NCBI RefSeq assembly: GCF_003576645.1
Contig: NC_044920.1
Location: 5,307,421-5,371,420 of the forward strand
DNA length: 64,000 bases
Reading direction: 5' to 3'
DNA from: Ipomoea triloba
Lineage: Eukaryota > Streptophyta > Magnoliopsida > Solanales > Convolvulaceae
In this document: one piece after another, positions 48,185 to 61,396 of the stretch
How the letters are laid out: every line of letters begins with the position of its first letter
Position numbering within the stretch: the stretch's first letter is position 1
Program-made: the position numbers and the translations under genes
The notes under the pieces: generated by a model
Databases searched by the model: none
Told to the model about the DNA's origin: nothing
What the model saw: only the letters and a program-made list of their open reading frames with translations

Positions 48185-48595
48185 CAAGGCGTTTGGTTGG
48201 GAGGAGGGAATTATGGGAGAAAAGAATTATAATTCGGTGGAATTGTAATTCGGTGAATAAAGTAAGAATTGAAATTACAGTGTTTGGTATGCAGGAATAA
48301 GAGTGCATGGAATTGAAAGGGAATAGATGATACAATGACTGAAATGCCCTTATGTAATAATAATAATAATATTAATAATAATAATTGAAGGGTAAAATAG
48401 TCTTCATCCAAGCTTTGTTTCTCCCCAAAGTCACCGAATTACAATTTCCATGGGGGGTGTGGGAATTCTAATTCAACAATGGGAGGGAATTGCAATTCCA
48501 TGGAATTGGAATTCCTCCTACCAAACATAGTAATTTATCAATTCAATGAATTCTAATTCAATGCTCCCTTTATTACTTCTTAACCAAACAACCCC
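48185..48595. mobile_element. Tourist/Harbinger-like MITE, 411 bp
   Basis: TTA duplications at 48182-48184 and 48596-48598 flank ends CAAGGCGTTTGG and CCAAACAACCCC (inverted). The interior, with 'GGAATTGTAATTC' blocks and a central AAT run, is shared with the longer copy at 17992-18765. Confidence 0.75.
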
Positions 48596-48732
48596 TTAAT
48601 ATTCAACTTTGATTTAAAAGTATCACATTTTTCATAGTTATTATTATAAGTAACAATTTTAAACGATTTTAATATTAAATTTCACTTTAGTAACAAACAA
48701 TTTATTTCTGATTAATATTACATTTTTTATTT

Positions 48733-49285
48733 GAGTAAATACCAGTGGAGGTCCTCCGACTTTGATGGCACCGCCACTTTTAGTCCTCAACTTTTAAATT
48801 AACCACTTTTAGTCCTCCGACTTTGATGGCACTGCCTCTTTTAGTCCTCAACTTTTAAATCAACCACTTTTAGTCCTCTTATTTTTTGTTTATAGCCACC
48901 TATGATCCTTCCTTTACAATTGGACATCTAATGTCATTTTCTCAAGGGAAATTCAGCCATTTGGTCCAAAATTTAGTGTTAACAAAGGAGAGTGGAGAAT
49001 GGGGTTTCTTCAATTATTTTGATGAAGAAACATAATACTTAATACATTAATTATGAAATGACCGAATTGCCCTTAAGAAAATGACATTAGATGTCCAATT
49101 GTAAAGGAAAGGCCTTAGGTGGCTAGAAACAAAAAGTAAGAGGACTAAAAGTGGTTGATTTAAAAGTTGAGGACTAAAAGCGGCAGTACCATCAAAGTCG
49201 GAGGACTAAAAGTGATTGATTTAAAAGTTGAGGACTAAAAGTGGCAGTGTCATCAAAGTCGGAGGACCTCCACTGGTATTTTCTC
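48733..49285. mobile_element. Mutator-type MITE, 553 bp, long inverted repeats
   Basis: The ends GAGTAAATACCAGTGGAGG and, inward from the right, GAGAAAATACCAGTGGAGG extend into inverted repeats well over 100 bp ('GGTCCTCCGACTTTGATG', 'CCACTTTTAGTCCTC'). The 10-bp direct repeat TTTTTTATTT flanks it (48723-48732 and 49286-49295). There is no coding sequence. Confidence 0.85.
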
Positions 49286-49895
49286 TTTTTTATTTCTACT
49301 TAATATTACATTTTCCAACATAAAGTATTGCATATTTATACCCAACCCATTTCATATATAAAGATCCATAAAACGATCTCACAGAAAATTCACTCGTGCA
49401 TTACATATTACATATTACTAACTGCTAAATAGAATTCATCCAATAACATATAAATTTGATCAAATTTGGTTAATTAAAAAATAATAAAAATAGAACTACA
49501 ATTTAAAATTTTGAGATGCAATATTATTTCATTCTTCTAAATTTACTTAAATACACAATCATTTTGATAGATACTAATCAAAGAAAATTCTACAATACTA
49601 TTACATACTCAAAAGAGAATTCTACAATGCTATTCCATACCCCAAACATGCTATTAATCCTATTATGGTATCACATAACACTAGGCAGTACTTGGGGAAC
49701 TCCCAACTGAGTTGCTATAGATTTTCCCTTTGCTTACATTTCAGTTGCAATACAAGAGGTACACCTATGCCCTAAAATAAAAGTATGCTTTAAGGAGGTA
49801 TGCTTTAAGGAGGTGTTTAGTTCAAAGAATATTTTGTGATAAATGACACTTTCAAGAATCTCACATATGACATACCCCTAAAAGAGTGGACCTAA

Positions 49896-50225
49896 GAGCA
49901 TCATTATCTGTGGGTTTATGTCAGAGATTTGTGCCATGTCATAGGAGAGAAGAGAGGAGAGAGAGGAGATGGGGAGCTTCTGCAAATTAGAGGAGCATGA
50001 AACAGTGCAGAAAAAAGAAAAGAAGACTGTTGTGCGCGTTGAGCGCACAGCAGGCGCCCACTCTGGCGCGTGCACAGGTGGGCGCGTCAAGCGCGCCTGA
50101 CAGAGTCTTTTCAATTTTATTTTTTTTTATAAATCATATTTGCTTTTTTCACTTTCTCCCATTTTCTCTTTCCTAATCACTTACAAAAACTCCTCCGCGA
50201 AAAAACTCCATTGATATGGATGCTC
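49896..50225. mobile_element. Harbinger-type MITE, 330 bp
   Basis: The ends GAGCATCATTATCTGTGG and, inward from the right, GAGCATCCATATCAATGG are inverted repeats. TAA lies on both sides (49893-49895 and 50226-50228). Copy 1 of the duplication reads CCTAAGAATG here (near 19960), the empty site. The interior has a GC-rich patch (50030-50100). Confidence 0.85.
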
Positions 50226-51660
50226 TAAGAATGTAGGGACATATGATTCCATAAATACTACCCAAAAAAAAAAAAAGAACTAAAAATATAGTTAAAAAAT
50301 CCCACATCCCCTAAAGTAAACTCACATTCCCTTGAACCAAACAAAGAAATCTAATCTTATCATGTTTACATTAACAGGTGTGCAGAAAGAGTAATTCCAA
50401 AATGAATTTGAATACAAAGAAATCTAATCTTATCATGTTTACATTAACAGGTGTGCAGAAAGAGTAATTCCAAAATGAATTTGAATATAAAGAATACTTC
50501 GATTAACAGGTGTTGTGCTTTACTGTGACAAAGAGGAGATGTCCATGTGATAATTTTCCAAAGATAAATATTCACATCAAAAGTGAATTCTTTGTTGCAG
50601 TTACAGAGGAGAGTGCAGAAAGAAGCAAACAAATGCAGAGTAAGGATCAAAGGAGATGAGGGAAACAGTAATCCAGAAGAAAACAATGGTGGACATGAAA
50701 AAGTTTATCCAGCAAAAAATGTATGATTAGTTGGCCTAGCAAAAGCAGACTGAACACAGGAACTCCAAACATACACAAAAGTATTTAAACAGGATGTGGA
50801 AAGACACAGAACCAGATCATGGTTACGCGAAACATTGATAGTACAGAAATTTGAGGGGAAAGAAAAACCAAAACCAAAACCAAAAGGGTTCATAAAAGGT
50901 GGCATGGAATATTTATAATTGTTGGTTTCTGCATTCGCTAATCATTGTCACAATCAAAAAATAATAGGACTAATTATGTACTAATTCAACAGTATGATCA
51001 ATCAACTTCAAACAAATTATAACTATAAACCAAAAGCACTACATAACAAATTGTTCATAGAAAGGATCAGGGTGGTACAAACTAGTGAGTCAATATGCAA
51101 TTTGCATACTGGAAGACACCTATACTTCTATATAGAACAAACCTTACTATGACTTGAAGTAATAAAGAAAAACAGGAAGGACTAATCCCTTCATCTTATT
51201 GGCTATAGACTAGCAGAAGCTAACACTCAAACAATGAATATCTGAAGTAGAAATCATTCAACCTAAACACTTGGCACATCTCAAGATAGAATTAACAAAA
51301 GATCACCATCTTGTGCTGTATATATGATTATATAAATTGACTAATTTTACTGCTGAATCAGCATAGCTCAAATCAGAATCTCATAATTGTTTCAACTAGG
51401 GGATCATCAAGTAAAATTAAGGAAAGATCAAAGTAGTCACTACTTAAATCCAACTGAACTACAATCAAGTAGCTACAGAGGCATGTGCTAGTAAAAACTG
51501 AATCTTTCATTCAATAACATAATCTGTGAGATGCATAATTTAAAACATCGCAAATCCGAAACATGAGTCTTAAAACAAACTAAATTTCTATCAGAACTCA
51601 AAATTCAGGCATATCAGTTCCCCATTAAACTTCAAACAGAAACAGGACAACAGTCTGTTA

Positions 51661-52285
<625 letters not shown>

Positions 52286-52367
52286 TTTGTTGATGAACGA
52301 AAACCCTAGAACGCAAGCTGAGGATACGTTGAAGCTCCGCTAGCAAATTAACGAAAGGGAGGCAAGG

Positions 52368-52385
52368 ATTAAATAGCTAGGGTTT
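52368..52385 (-). promoter_or_regulatory. RPS27 copy 2 promoter: telo-box and TATA-like element
   Basis: On the minus strand AAACCCTA (52378-52385) and TATTTAAT (52368-52375) are preserved at the same spacing as in copy 1. Confidence 0.65.
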
Positions 52386-53109
52386 ATATGCTATTGTTAA
52401 CCCTATTTGTATATTGAGTCAACCGACTATGGGTCTGTTTGTGTAAGCTTGGTTTTTTGTTTTTTGTTTTTTTATTTTTTTATTTTTGTAAGCTTGGTTT
52501 TTTATTTAGGCTTGTGTTTGAAAATTTGAGAAATAATTTATAAAAAATGTTTTTTTAGAAAATGAGTTATTGTTTAGAAAATATTTTTATTTTTAGTGTT
52601 TAGTTAAAATTTCAGAAAATAGTATTTGTATATTTGGTTTATTTTTGAAAAATAGGTAAAATTGTATAATAAATGAGTGTATTTATAAAATGAATGTTAT
52701 TATATATATATATATAAGAAAATTAAGTGTCCTCCATAAAATAAGTGTTATTAAAAAAAAAACATATGCATATCTAGTTTCTAGTTTCCGACAAAAATCA
52801 GAAATCCGGCTTGGCTTCCATTAGAAACTGGAGCTCTGCCTCTGGTTTCTAGCTTCGGTTCTAGCACTAGTCACTGAAAATTAATTTTCGATTATGGGCA
52901 ATATAGTGAAGTTGCACTTTCTCTTTGGTAGGAAGAAGATGAAAGAGTCAAGCTATGAAATATGAAGAAGGATCTCAAGAGAGGAAATGGAATCCTTGAA
53001 AATGACTTCCTCCGAAAAAAAGGGAAGTCATTTTTCAAAAAAGTAGCTTTGTTTTCCATATTCCATAAAAAATTAAATAAAAACGTATCTGGAAGAAATA
53101 AGCATAAGC

Positions 53110-53725
53110 TAAAAATGACGCACCTTAAGTGATAGAAACATGCACATTAAGTGTTAAAATGACACACCTTAAGTATTAACATCGTGCACCTTCAATTTAT
53201 AACAATGACGCACCTTAAGTGATACAAAGACGCACCTTAAGTGTTAGAACAACGCACCTTTTAAGTGTTAAAATGACGCACCTTAATTTTGTTCAAAAGT
53301 TTTGTTCTTGAGGGTCTAAGCTGGGGGTCCGGCAGAACCCTTAATTCAAAAGTTTTGTTCTTGAGGGCCTGAGCTAGGGGTTTGGAAGACTCCTCATGCG
53401 GGCCCTTTAGTTCAAAAGGGAGATGGGTACGTGCCAGTTACCCTCTACCACATTCTTCTTGAGGTATTGGCTGACGAGTCACCCTAGCCCGCTAGTTATG
53501 TGGATAGGTGTATTCTAGTTTTGAAGAAGAAACACGACGCACTTAAAGCACAAGACCTACACACCTTAAGCTTAAACCCTATGCACCTTAAGTTTGACCC
53601 ATATGGAAAATGATTAAATTACCACTGCATTTTTTTTAAAACGTTGTTAATCTTGGACATTGATTTTGACAAGATCAATGGTTCTCCTCTCATTGCACAA
53701 CCGCACAAGAACCGATTTATATATA
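53110..53725. repeat. Degenerate 'ACGCACCTTAAG' motif element
   Basis: This contains diverged copies of ACGCACCTTAAGTGTTA (53115-53285 and 53530-53600). The terminal part (53590-53725) is homologous in inverse orientation to 65-230. A 250-bp block without the motif (53285-53530) lies inside, just as the gypsy fragment lies inside the first element. Confidence 0.55.
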
Positions 53726-54180
53726 CAAAAACACACACATACACACAATGAATCCTAATCACATATATACATATATATTTAAAGTATAATATTATTATAA
53801 TTATAATTAAAGAATAATTCTTTCCGGCATTAATGTACTATAATTATTAAGCCATTTTTTTAAATACTTTTCCTAATATAATTTGTAACTAATTGATTTA
53901 GAGACTAATATTAAATCATACATTTCAAGATTTTTTTTTACCTTACCATAATTCTTCATTTTTCAATGTATTTCTTGTTTGTTTTAGTCACATACTTAAA
54001 AAACTACCCATAATGGCTCATACTTTCGTTTTACTCAATAAAATAAATGCCTAAAGTACTTCTTGGACAATAAGGGTACGATTGATTCGACTGTTCGAGG
54101 TGTTTGGTTTACATGATTGAGATGATCTTTTTTTTTTTTTGTTTTTTTTTTGTTTTGGTTACCGTTGTAATGAGCTACTG

Positions 54181-54240
<60 letters not shown>

Positions 54241-54901
54241 TTTATTTCATTGGATTTTGTATTTATTCATTTATTTATTGTATTTTATTTATTTATTTAC
54301 TTAGATGAATAAAATAATAGTAATGATTATCTCATACATGTATCTATATTAAATGACATGTATACGATATATTTGGACTATGCATATCACTAACATATTT
54401 TATGTATGTTTAATTTTATATTCTCATAAAATAAAATGAAAATTTCAAGTAAGAAATTGATATATAGAATTTATTCTAATTTGATAGAATTAAAGTATTC
54501 TATTTAATTTAATATCTTCATATTGTAGATATCTTTAAATTTATTTGTTTTGTATTTGAGTTCAAAATTTTTAAAATTGAAAAAAATTTTATTTGATTTG
54601 AATTTAATTGTATATATTTTCAATCCTATATATAAATTATAGTAAAGATTAATATTTGTATTGATTTAAGGTAAAAACAATGATAATGATTTATAGTTGT
54701 AATGATTTATATTCATAATTATTAAAATAAGAAATATAATTAAGAAACCTAAAATTATAAACTTAACAAAATTTGTGTTCATAAATATTTAATTTTTTAT
54801 TAAATACATAATATACTTATGCACTAAATTAACCACACAAAATTTAAATGCTAATTTTTTAATTTCTAAATGTAATTATTTTAATTATAAATCAATCAAT
54901 A
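53726..54901. other. AT-rich, no gene
   Basis: Mostly A and T. A (TA)n run occupies about 54185-54238, preceded by a T-rich tract. I see no coding or structured feature. Confidence 0.5.
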
Positions 54902-57345
54902 TCGATACTTACTACTAATAAAAAAAATCATACTTTTGCAATTTTCCGCCCAAATTATTACTATATAAAATCTAATAACTATTATGTTAATTAAGCTATT
55001 CATTACATGAATATTTGTATAATTACAATTAAACATGATATAAAAGTATAATTGCATAATATTAGTATAATTACCTAATAATTATTATGGTAATTAAGAA
55101 ATTAATTATACAGATATTAGTATAATTGACTAATAAAGTAATAATTATTATGTTAATTAATTTAATAATTACACAGATATTAGTATGATGAGGAACTGAA
55201 TATTGTATTGATTCAATTGAACAATTACAATGATGAGGAATAGGAGATATATATACAAGGGGAGTCTCAGGTAGAGTAGGATAGCTAGTCCTAACGTGAC
55301 TCAAACTCAGAGAGTCCTAATACTCCCCCTCAAGCGCAGGGTAAACTACTAACCTGAAGCTTGTCCTTAAGAAAAGAAAATCTAGGACTAGGCAAAGCTT
55401 TTGTAAAGATATCAGCTAATTGATCTTTTGTGGAAATAAAGTTAACCTGAATATCTCCATTGGCAACCCTATCTCTAACAAAGTGGTAGTCAATCTCCAC
55501 GTGCTTAGTTCTTGCATGAAAAATTGGATTTGCACACATATAAGTAGCACCAAGATTATCACACCATAATTTGGGAGTAAGGATGCCATCAATTTTGATC
55601 TCACGCAGCAAGGACATGATCCATATGACCTCAGCACAAACATCAGCCAAGGCTTTATACTCAGCTTCCGTGGATGATCTTGCAACTGTCTTCTGTTTCT
55701 TGCACACCCAAGAGATAAGATTGGTGCCAAGAAACACTGCATACCCACTAGTAGATTTACGGTCCTCAGGACAACCAGCCTAGTTAGAATCAGAGAAAGC
55801 ATGAAACTCTCTAGAATTTGACTGAGTTACACGCAAGCCGAATGAGAGGGTGCCTTTGACATACCTGAGCACTCATTTTAGTTGCTCCCAATGAGACAAT
55901 GTTGGAGCATGCATATGTTGACACAATTGATTGACCGCAAATGATAAGTCTGGCCGTGTAATTGTGAGATACTGGAGAGCACCAGCCAAAACACCATTCA
56001 AAAATGCATTGTGTACGTCAAGCTGCCTAACCACCCAACCTGAGGAAATAGCCAAACTCAAAAGCAATCTGACTGTAGTGGGTTTCACAACCAGACTAAA
56101 GGTGTCAAAAAAGTCCTGACCAGGAACTTGATTAAACCCTTTCGCCACAAGTCTCGCGTTATGCCTCTCTATTGAACCATCAGCTTTACGTTTAGTACGA
56201 AAAACCCACTTACACCCAATCACATTCATACCTGGGCGAGGAGGAACTAGAACCCAAGTCTGATTGTGCAAAAGTGCATTGAACTCCAGATCCATTGCCT
56301 CTCGCCATTCAGAAAATTTAACTGCCTGAGTGTAGCAAGTGGGCTCGGTAGGACAAACCTGAGCAGAGAGAGCCAAAAGTGGAGCCACAGACCGACTCCT
56401 CGTAGCCATTGCATGGGAGCGAACAGTCGGACGTGTGGACTTGCCACGGGGTTGTCCTCTTTGACGAGTAGGAGCAGCAGTGGTGGTGATAGGAGAAGCA
56501 GCTTGAGCAGAATCAGCAAGAGAAGATGGCAATACCTGTAAAACCGATTCAGCCCACGGCTTCTGCACAGAGGGAGGAGATGGCACAGCAACCCTACTAA
56601 CAAAGGGAAACACATTCTCGTCAAAGTATACATGTCTGCAGATATAAATCTTATTAGTCGTTAAGTCCATGCATCTGTACCCCCTAAAAAACTCAGGATA
56701 ACCGAAGAAGACACAAGGAGATGACCGATACGACATTTTGTGACGATTATAAGGACGCAAGTGAGGATAACAAAGACAACCAAACACACGAAGAAAAGAG
56801 TATGAGGGAGAAAATTTATGTAACAATAAATGAGGACTGGAATTCTACAAAACACTAGATGACATTCTATTAATCAAGTAAACAGCAGTTTCAAAAGCAA
56901 AGTCCCAAAAACGAGATGGAACAGACGCACGAGCCATAAGAGTAAGACCAGTTTCGACAACATGCCTGTGCTTCCTCTCAACACGACCATTCTGTTCATG
57001 AGTGTAGGCACAGGATTGTCTATGATTAATCCCTAACTGAAGAAGAACAGTATGTAACTTTTTGTATTCAGCTCCTAAGTCAGACTGAATAGCCTTAATT
57101 TTGCGATTAAATGACCGTTCAACTAAGGCACGAAACTTGTCAAAAATGGCATACAAGTCAGACTTCAATTTCATAGGATAATACCACGTGTAACGAGAAT
57201 GGTCATCAACAAAAAGAACAAAATAACGATAACCAGAAGAAGACAAAACAGGAGCTGGTCCCCAATTAGCAATATAAATCAAATCAAGAATATTCGAACT
57301 AACAGAGTCTACACGTGGCAAAGGGAAACGAGCAGACTTGCCCAA

Positions 57346-60300
57346 TTGACACGCAGAACACAAAGAAGAAGTACAACGATTATTGCGACTAGAACCACTA
57401 ACAGAACAAAAAGGAAGAATACGATCTAAGACTCGTTGATGAGGATGTCCCAAACGATCATGCCATACGGAAGAGGAAGCACAGGACGAGATAAACGCAC
57501 GGGGACTATTTTTCGGAATGGGCAGCGTGTAGAGACCACCGCAACTATTGCCGCGAAGAAGAATTGCCTTGGTTGCTATATCCTTCACAACAAAAAAGGA
57601 TGGATGAAACTCAAAAAAGACTTTATTATCTTTTGCAAAGCGTTGCACAAATAAAAGAGAGGAAGACAAACCAGGAACGTGTAAAATATCAGACATCCTA
57701 AATACTTTAGACGGAGTAGAAAAAGAAGCATGACCAGTATGACTAATAAGCAAACCTGTACCATCACCAACTCGAAGAGCATCACCACCAGTGTACTCTT
57801 CAGATGTAGAGAGCGCATCAATATCAGGGGTAGCGTGATTTGTCGCCCCAGTGTCTGGAATCCAAAGATGCGAGTCAGACACAAGATTCGGCGCATCCTC
57901 AGCATATGTTAAATGAGCTTGGAGTCCACGGCCAATTAAAGAAAAACAGGCTGGTGCAAGATGGCCATAATTGCTACATAATTGGCATTGAGGCTGCCAA
58001 TTACCACTACGTCGCCCACGTGACCTGCCACCGCCATGCGAGCCACGTCTACGCTGCACACCACCGCTCTGCTGCTGCTGCTGGTCGGCGAAAACAGCAC
58101 CGCCACGTGACTGATTCCCACCGCGGTGATTCGATCCGCCACGCCAAGACCGCGACCGACCTCTACTACCACGCTGGCCAACAAAAGTCGCAGCTGCAGG
58201 GGCTGGAACACTGCCATAGCTATCACCGGTAGCGAACTCATGCGAGCCAAGGAGATATTCTGGACGCACCGGCTGACCTCGAACATTCAAAGAGGCTACG
58301 ACAGAGTGATATTCTGGACGTAAACCTCTGAAAATATACATATTATGATCCTCCAAAGGAACCGCACGGCCAGCAAGAGCTAGATCTTCCACCATAACTT
58401 GCGCACAAGCAATGTAGTCGACGGCGGAGGCATCACCTTGGCGTATTGTTTGCAGCTGTCCAAGAATATGCATAATCCGAGCTTGACTGGAAGAAGCGAG
58501 AGCCTGCTCAAGCACCAACCAGAGATCACACGACGTAGTGCAACCAATTGCGAGGTACATAACTTCCGACGAAAGTGAAGAGATTAACATGCTAAGGACC
58601 GCCTGATCTTGGCGCACCCATGGAGCATGTAGCTGGTTGGGTAGAGCAGCAGCAGCGGAGGAGCCTTCAGAAACGGGAAGAAAACGATTAAGGCAAGAGT
58701 TCGTGCCATCAACGAAACCCATGAAGTCGTGCCCACAAAGAAACGGAATAACCTGCGTCCTCCAAAACAAGAAATTCTTGTTCGTTAGCTTAATGCTAAC
58801 ATAGTGATGCGCAGCAGATAGAGAAGCGGCTGCTGAAGAAACCGCAGAAGAAATAGCTGCATCAGAAACGGTCNTTGACACGCAGAACACAAAGAAGAAG
58901 TACAACGATTATTGCGACTAGAACCACTAACAGAACAAAAAGGAAGAATACGATCTAAGACTCGTTGATGAGGATGTCCCAAACGATCATGCCATACGGA
59001 AGAGGAAGCACAGGACGAGATAAACGCACGGGGACTATTTTTCGGAATGGGCAGCGTGTAGAGACCACCGCAACTATTGCCGCGAAGAAGAATTGCCTTG
59101 GTTGCTATATCCTTCACAACAAAAAAGGATGGATGAAACTCAAAAAAGACTTTATTATCTTTTGCAAAGCGTTGCACAAATAAAAGAGAGGAAGACAAAC
59201 CAGGAACGTGTAAAATATCAGACATCCTAAATACTTTAGACGGAGTAGAAAAAGAAGCATGACCAGTATGACTAATAAGCAAACCTGTACCATCACCAAC
59301 TCGAAGAGCATCACCACCAGTGTACTCTTCAGATGTAGAGAGCGCATCAATATCAGGGGTAGCGTGATTTGTCGCCCCAGTGTCTGGAATCCAAAGATGC
59401 GAGTCAGACACAAGATTCGGCGCATCCTCAGCATATGTTAAATGAGCTTGGAGTCCACGGCCAATTAAAGAAAAACAGGCTGGTGCAAGATGGCCATAAT
59501 TGCTACATAATTGGCATTGAGGCTGCCAATTACCACTACGTCGCCCACGTGACCTGCCACCGCCATGCGAGCCACGTCTACGCTGCACACCACCGCTCTG
59601 CTGCTGCTGCTGGTCGGCGAAAACAGCACCGCCACGTGACTGATTCCCACCGCGGTGATTCGATCCGCCACGCCAAGACCGCGACCGACCTCTACTACCA
59701 CGCTGGCCAACAAAAGTCGCAGCTGCAGGGGCTGGAACACTGCCATAGCTATCACCGGTAGCGAACTCATGCGAGCCAAGGAGATATTCTGGACGCACCG
59801 GCTGACCTCGAACATTCAAAGAGGCTACGACAGAGTGATATTCTGGACGTAAACCTCTGAAAATATACATATTATGATCCTCCAAAGGAACCGCACGGCC
59901 AGCAAGAGCTAGATCTTCCACCATAACTTGCGCACAAGCAATGTAGTCGACGGCGGAGGCATCACCTTGGCGTATTGTTTGCAGCTGTCCAAGAATATGC
60001 ATAATCCGAGCTTGACTGGAAGAAGCGAGAGCCTGCTCAAGCACCAACCAGAGATCACACGACGTAGTGCAACCAATTGCGAGGTACATAACTTCCGACG
60101 AAAGTGAAGAGATTAACATGCTAAGGACCGCCTGATCTTGGCGCACCCATGGAGCATGTAGCTGGTTGGGTAGAGCAGCAGCAGCGGAGGAGCCTTCAGA
60201 AACGGGAAGAAAACGATTAAGGCAAGAGTTCGTGCCATCAACGAAACCCATGAAGTCGTGCCCACAAAGAAACGGAATAACCTGCGTCCTCCAAAACAAG

Positions 60301-60402
60301 AAATTCTTGTTCGTTAGCTTAATGCTAACATAGTGATGCGCAGCAGATAGAGAAGCGGCTGCTGAAGAAACCGCAGAAGAAATAGCTGCAAGAGAAGCGG
60401 CT
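57346..60402. repeat. About 1.5-kb direct repeat flanking a single N (offset 1,529 bp)
   Basis: Sequence 57346-58861 recurs at 58875-60390 with no difference seen. The N at 58874 sits exactly at the junction, with the second copy starting in mid-integrase. This is the pattern of two overlapping contig ends joined without merging. Confidence 0.9.
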
Positions 60403-60474
60403 GCTGAAGAAACCGCAGAAGAAATAGCTGCATCAGAAGCGGCTGCTGAAGAAACCGCAGAAGAAATAGCTGCA
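60349..60474 (-). repeat. Three 42-bp tandem units in gag of copia element 2
   Basis: Units 60349-60390, 60391-60432 and 60433-60474 encode repeats of AAISSAVSSAAAS near the gag N-terminus. Element 1, and the partial copy ending at 58873, have one unit. Confidence 0.93.
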
Positions 60475-61365
60475 TCAGAAACGGTCCGTTCGGAAGAATT
60501 AACAGAGCCGTCAGCCATTGGAAAATAAACCTACGCTAGCTGATACCAGATGAGAACTGAATATTGTATTGATTCAATTGAACAATTACAATGATGAGGA
60601 ATAGGAGATATATATACAAGGGGAGTCTCAGGTAGAGTAGGATAGCTAGTCCTAACGTGACTCAAACTCAGAGAGTCTTAATAAGTATAATTACTATTAA
60701 ACATGTGTTGTTGGATTTTTTTATTATAATAATTACAATTAATTCATTCAAATATGGAGGAGGAAGAAAAACTTAAATGTGATATAGTGAAAATGAATAT
60801 ACTTAAGGTATAAAAGTATAATTGCACATATATTAATGTAATTGACTAATAATAGTTGTCTAATAATTATTATGGTAATTAAGCTAAACATTGATCGTTG
60901 ACTTTATTTTTATAATAATTATAATTAAATTATTTCTCATTTTCCCATATTTATTTTGTAATAATAATTATGTAAGTCATATTATATATCGATCTTTTTA
61001 AGATAATTGTAGACAAACAAGTCATATATTATTCAATTAATTGAGTGATATGCTTTTTGCACTAATCGTATAATAAAATAAAAGTACACATTTAATATTA
61101 GAAATTTTTTTAATAATTTAATATTTATTTTTATCATCTAAATATATAATAAAAAGATTTATCCGTGCATCATATGGGTAATTGGACAAATATTTGCTCT
61201 AATTCAAACAAATAAAACATTAGAAAACATAATCGATCCAATCAATTTCATCAATTGCGCTATATAATATTTGATGTTATAATTTATATAATTGTATATC
61301 GAACAATTTTTTTAAAAATATATTATAACAAATCTATTCCGTGTAACGCACAGGCGAAAATACTA

Positions 61366-61366
<1 letters not shown>

Positions 61367-61396
<30 letters not shown>

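Larger units (their letters stand above)
48070..49395. mobile_element. Fold-back MITE (GAGACGGTCTCAC family) carrying two nested MITEs
   Basis: The outer ends ('CTTATAAAACCATCTCATAG' left, 'CATAAAACGATCTCACAG' right) and the ATTACATTT-type words near them resemble the fold-back element at 5171-5601, more diverged. It is split by two later insertions, each with its own target duplication (48185-48595 and 48733-49285). Confidence 0.5.
55330..60518 (-). pseudogene. Copia gag-pol polyprotein, element 2 (deleted RT core)
   Basis: Reads on the minus strand from MADGSVNSSERT (60518). Gag is intact here, with a CCHC knuckle (CQLCSNYGHLAPAC) and protease DTGATNH. The integrase has lost its first catalytic Asp (IYIANWGPAP where element 1 has IYTDIWGPAP). 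The same TAG stop as in element 1 lies between integrase and RT (56845-56847). An in-frame 516-bp deletion fuses NAFLNG to LAGALQYL and removes the YVDD catalytic site. Further stops precede (near 55872) and lie in (near 55781) the RNase H domain. The protein is therefore dead. The gag-to-integrase part appears twice because of the repeat at the N. Confidence 0.93.
55187..60683 (-). mobile_element. Ty1/copia retrotransposon, element 2 (same family as element 1)
   Basis: The 5' LTR (minus strand) is 60549-60683 and the 3' LTR 55187-55322. They differ by one base and one indel. Target duplications AGTAT (plus strand) lie at 55182-55186 and 60684-60688. The primer-binding site TGGTATCAG abuts the 5' LTR. 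The apparent length of 5,497 bp includes a 1.5-kb direct repeat around an N at 58874. Without it the element is about 3,968 bp, as expected from element 1 after a 516-bp RT deletion and repeat-number differences. Confidence 0.93.
54902..61366. mobile_element. Helitron-like AT-rich element, split by copia element 2
   Basis: The right end has the Helitron-type hairpin and tail 'CCGTGTAACGCACAGGCG' followed by AAAATACTAG and T (61366/61367). The left part begins near 54902 with 'TACTACTAATAAAA', a diverged 5'-end phrase. Between, words such as AGTATAATTGCATAATATTAG and TAATTATTATGGTAATTAA recur. Related sequence recurs at 61770-61960 and 63340-63560. The right end is firm; the left is a guess. 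Confidence 0.5.

Noticed and set aside
57346..58873. Second, tandem copy of the gag-integrase region as a genuine composite retrotransposon
   Set aside because: Identity over 1.5 kb, a junction at an N and the length argument favour an assembly overlap.
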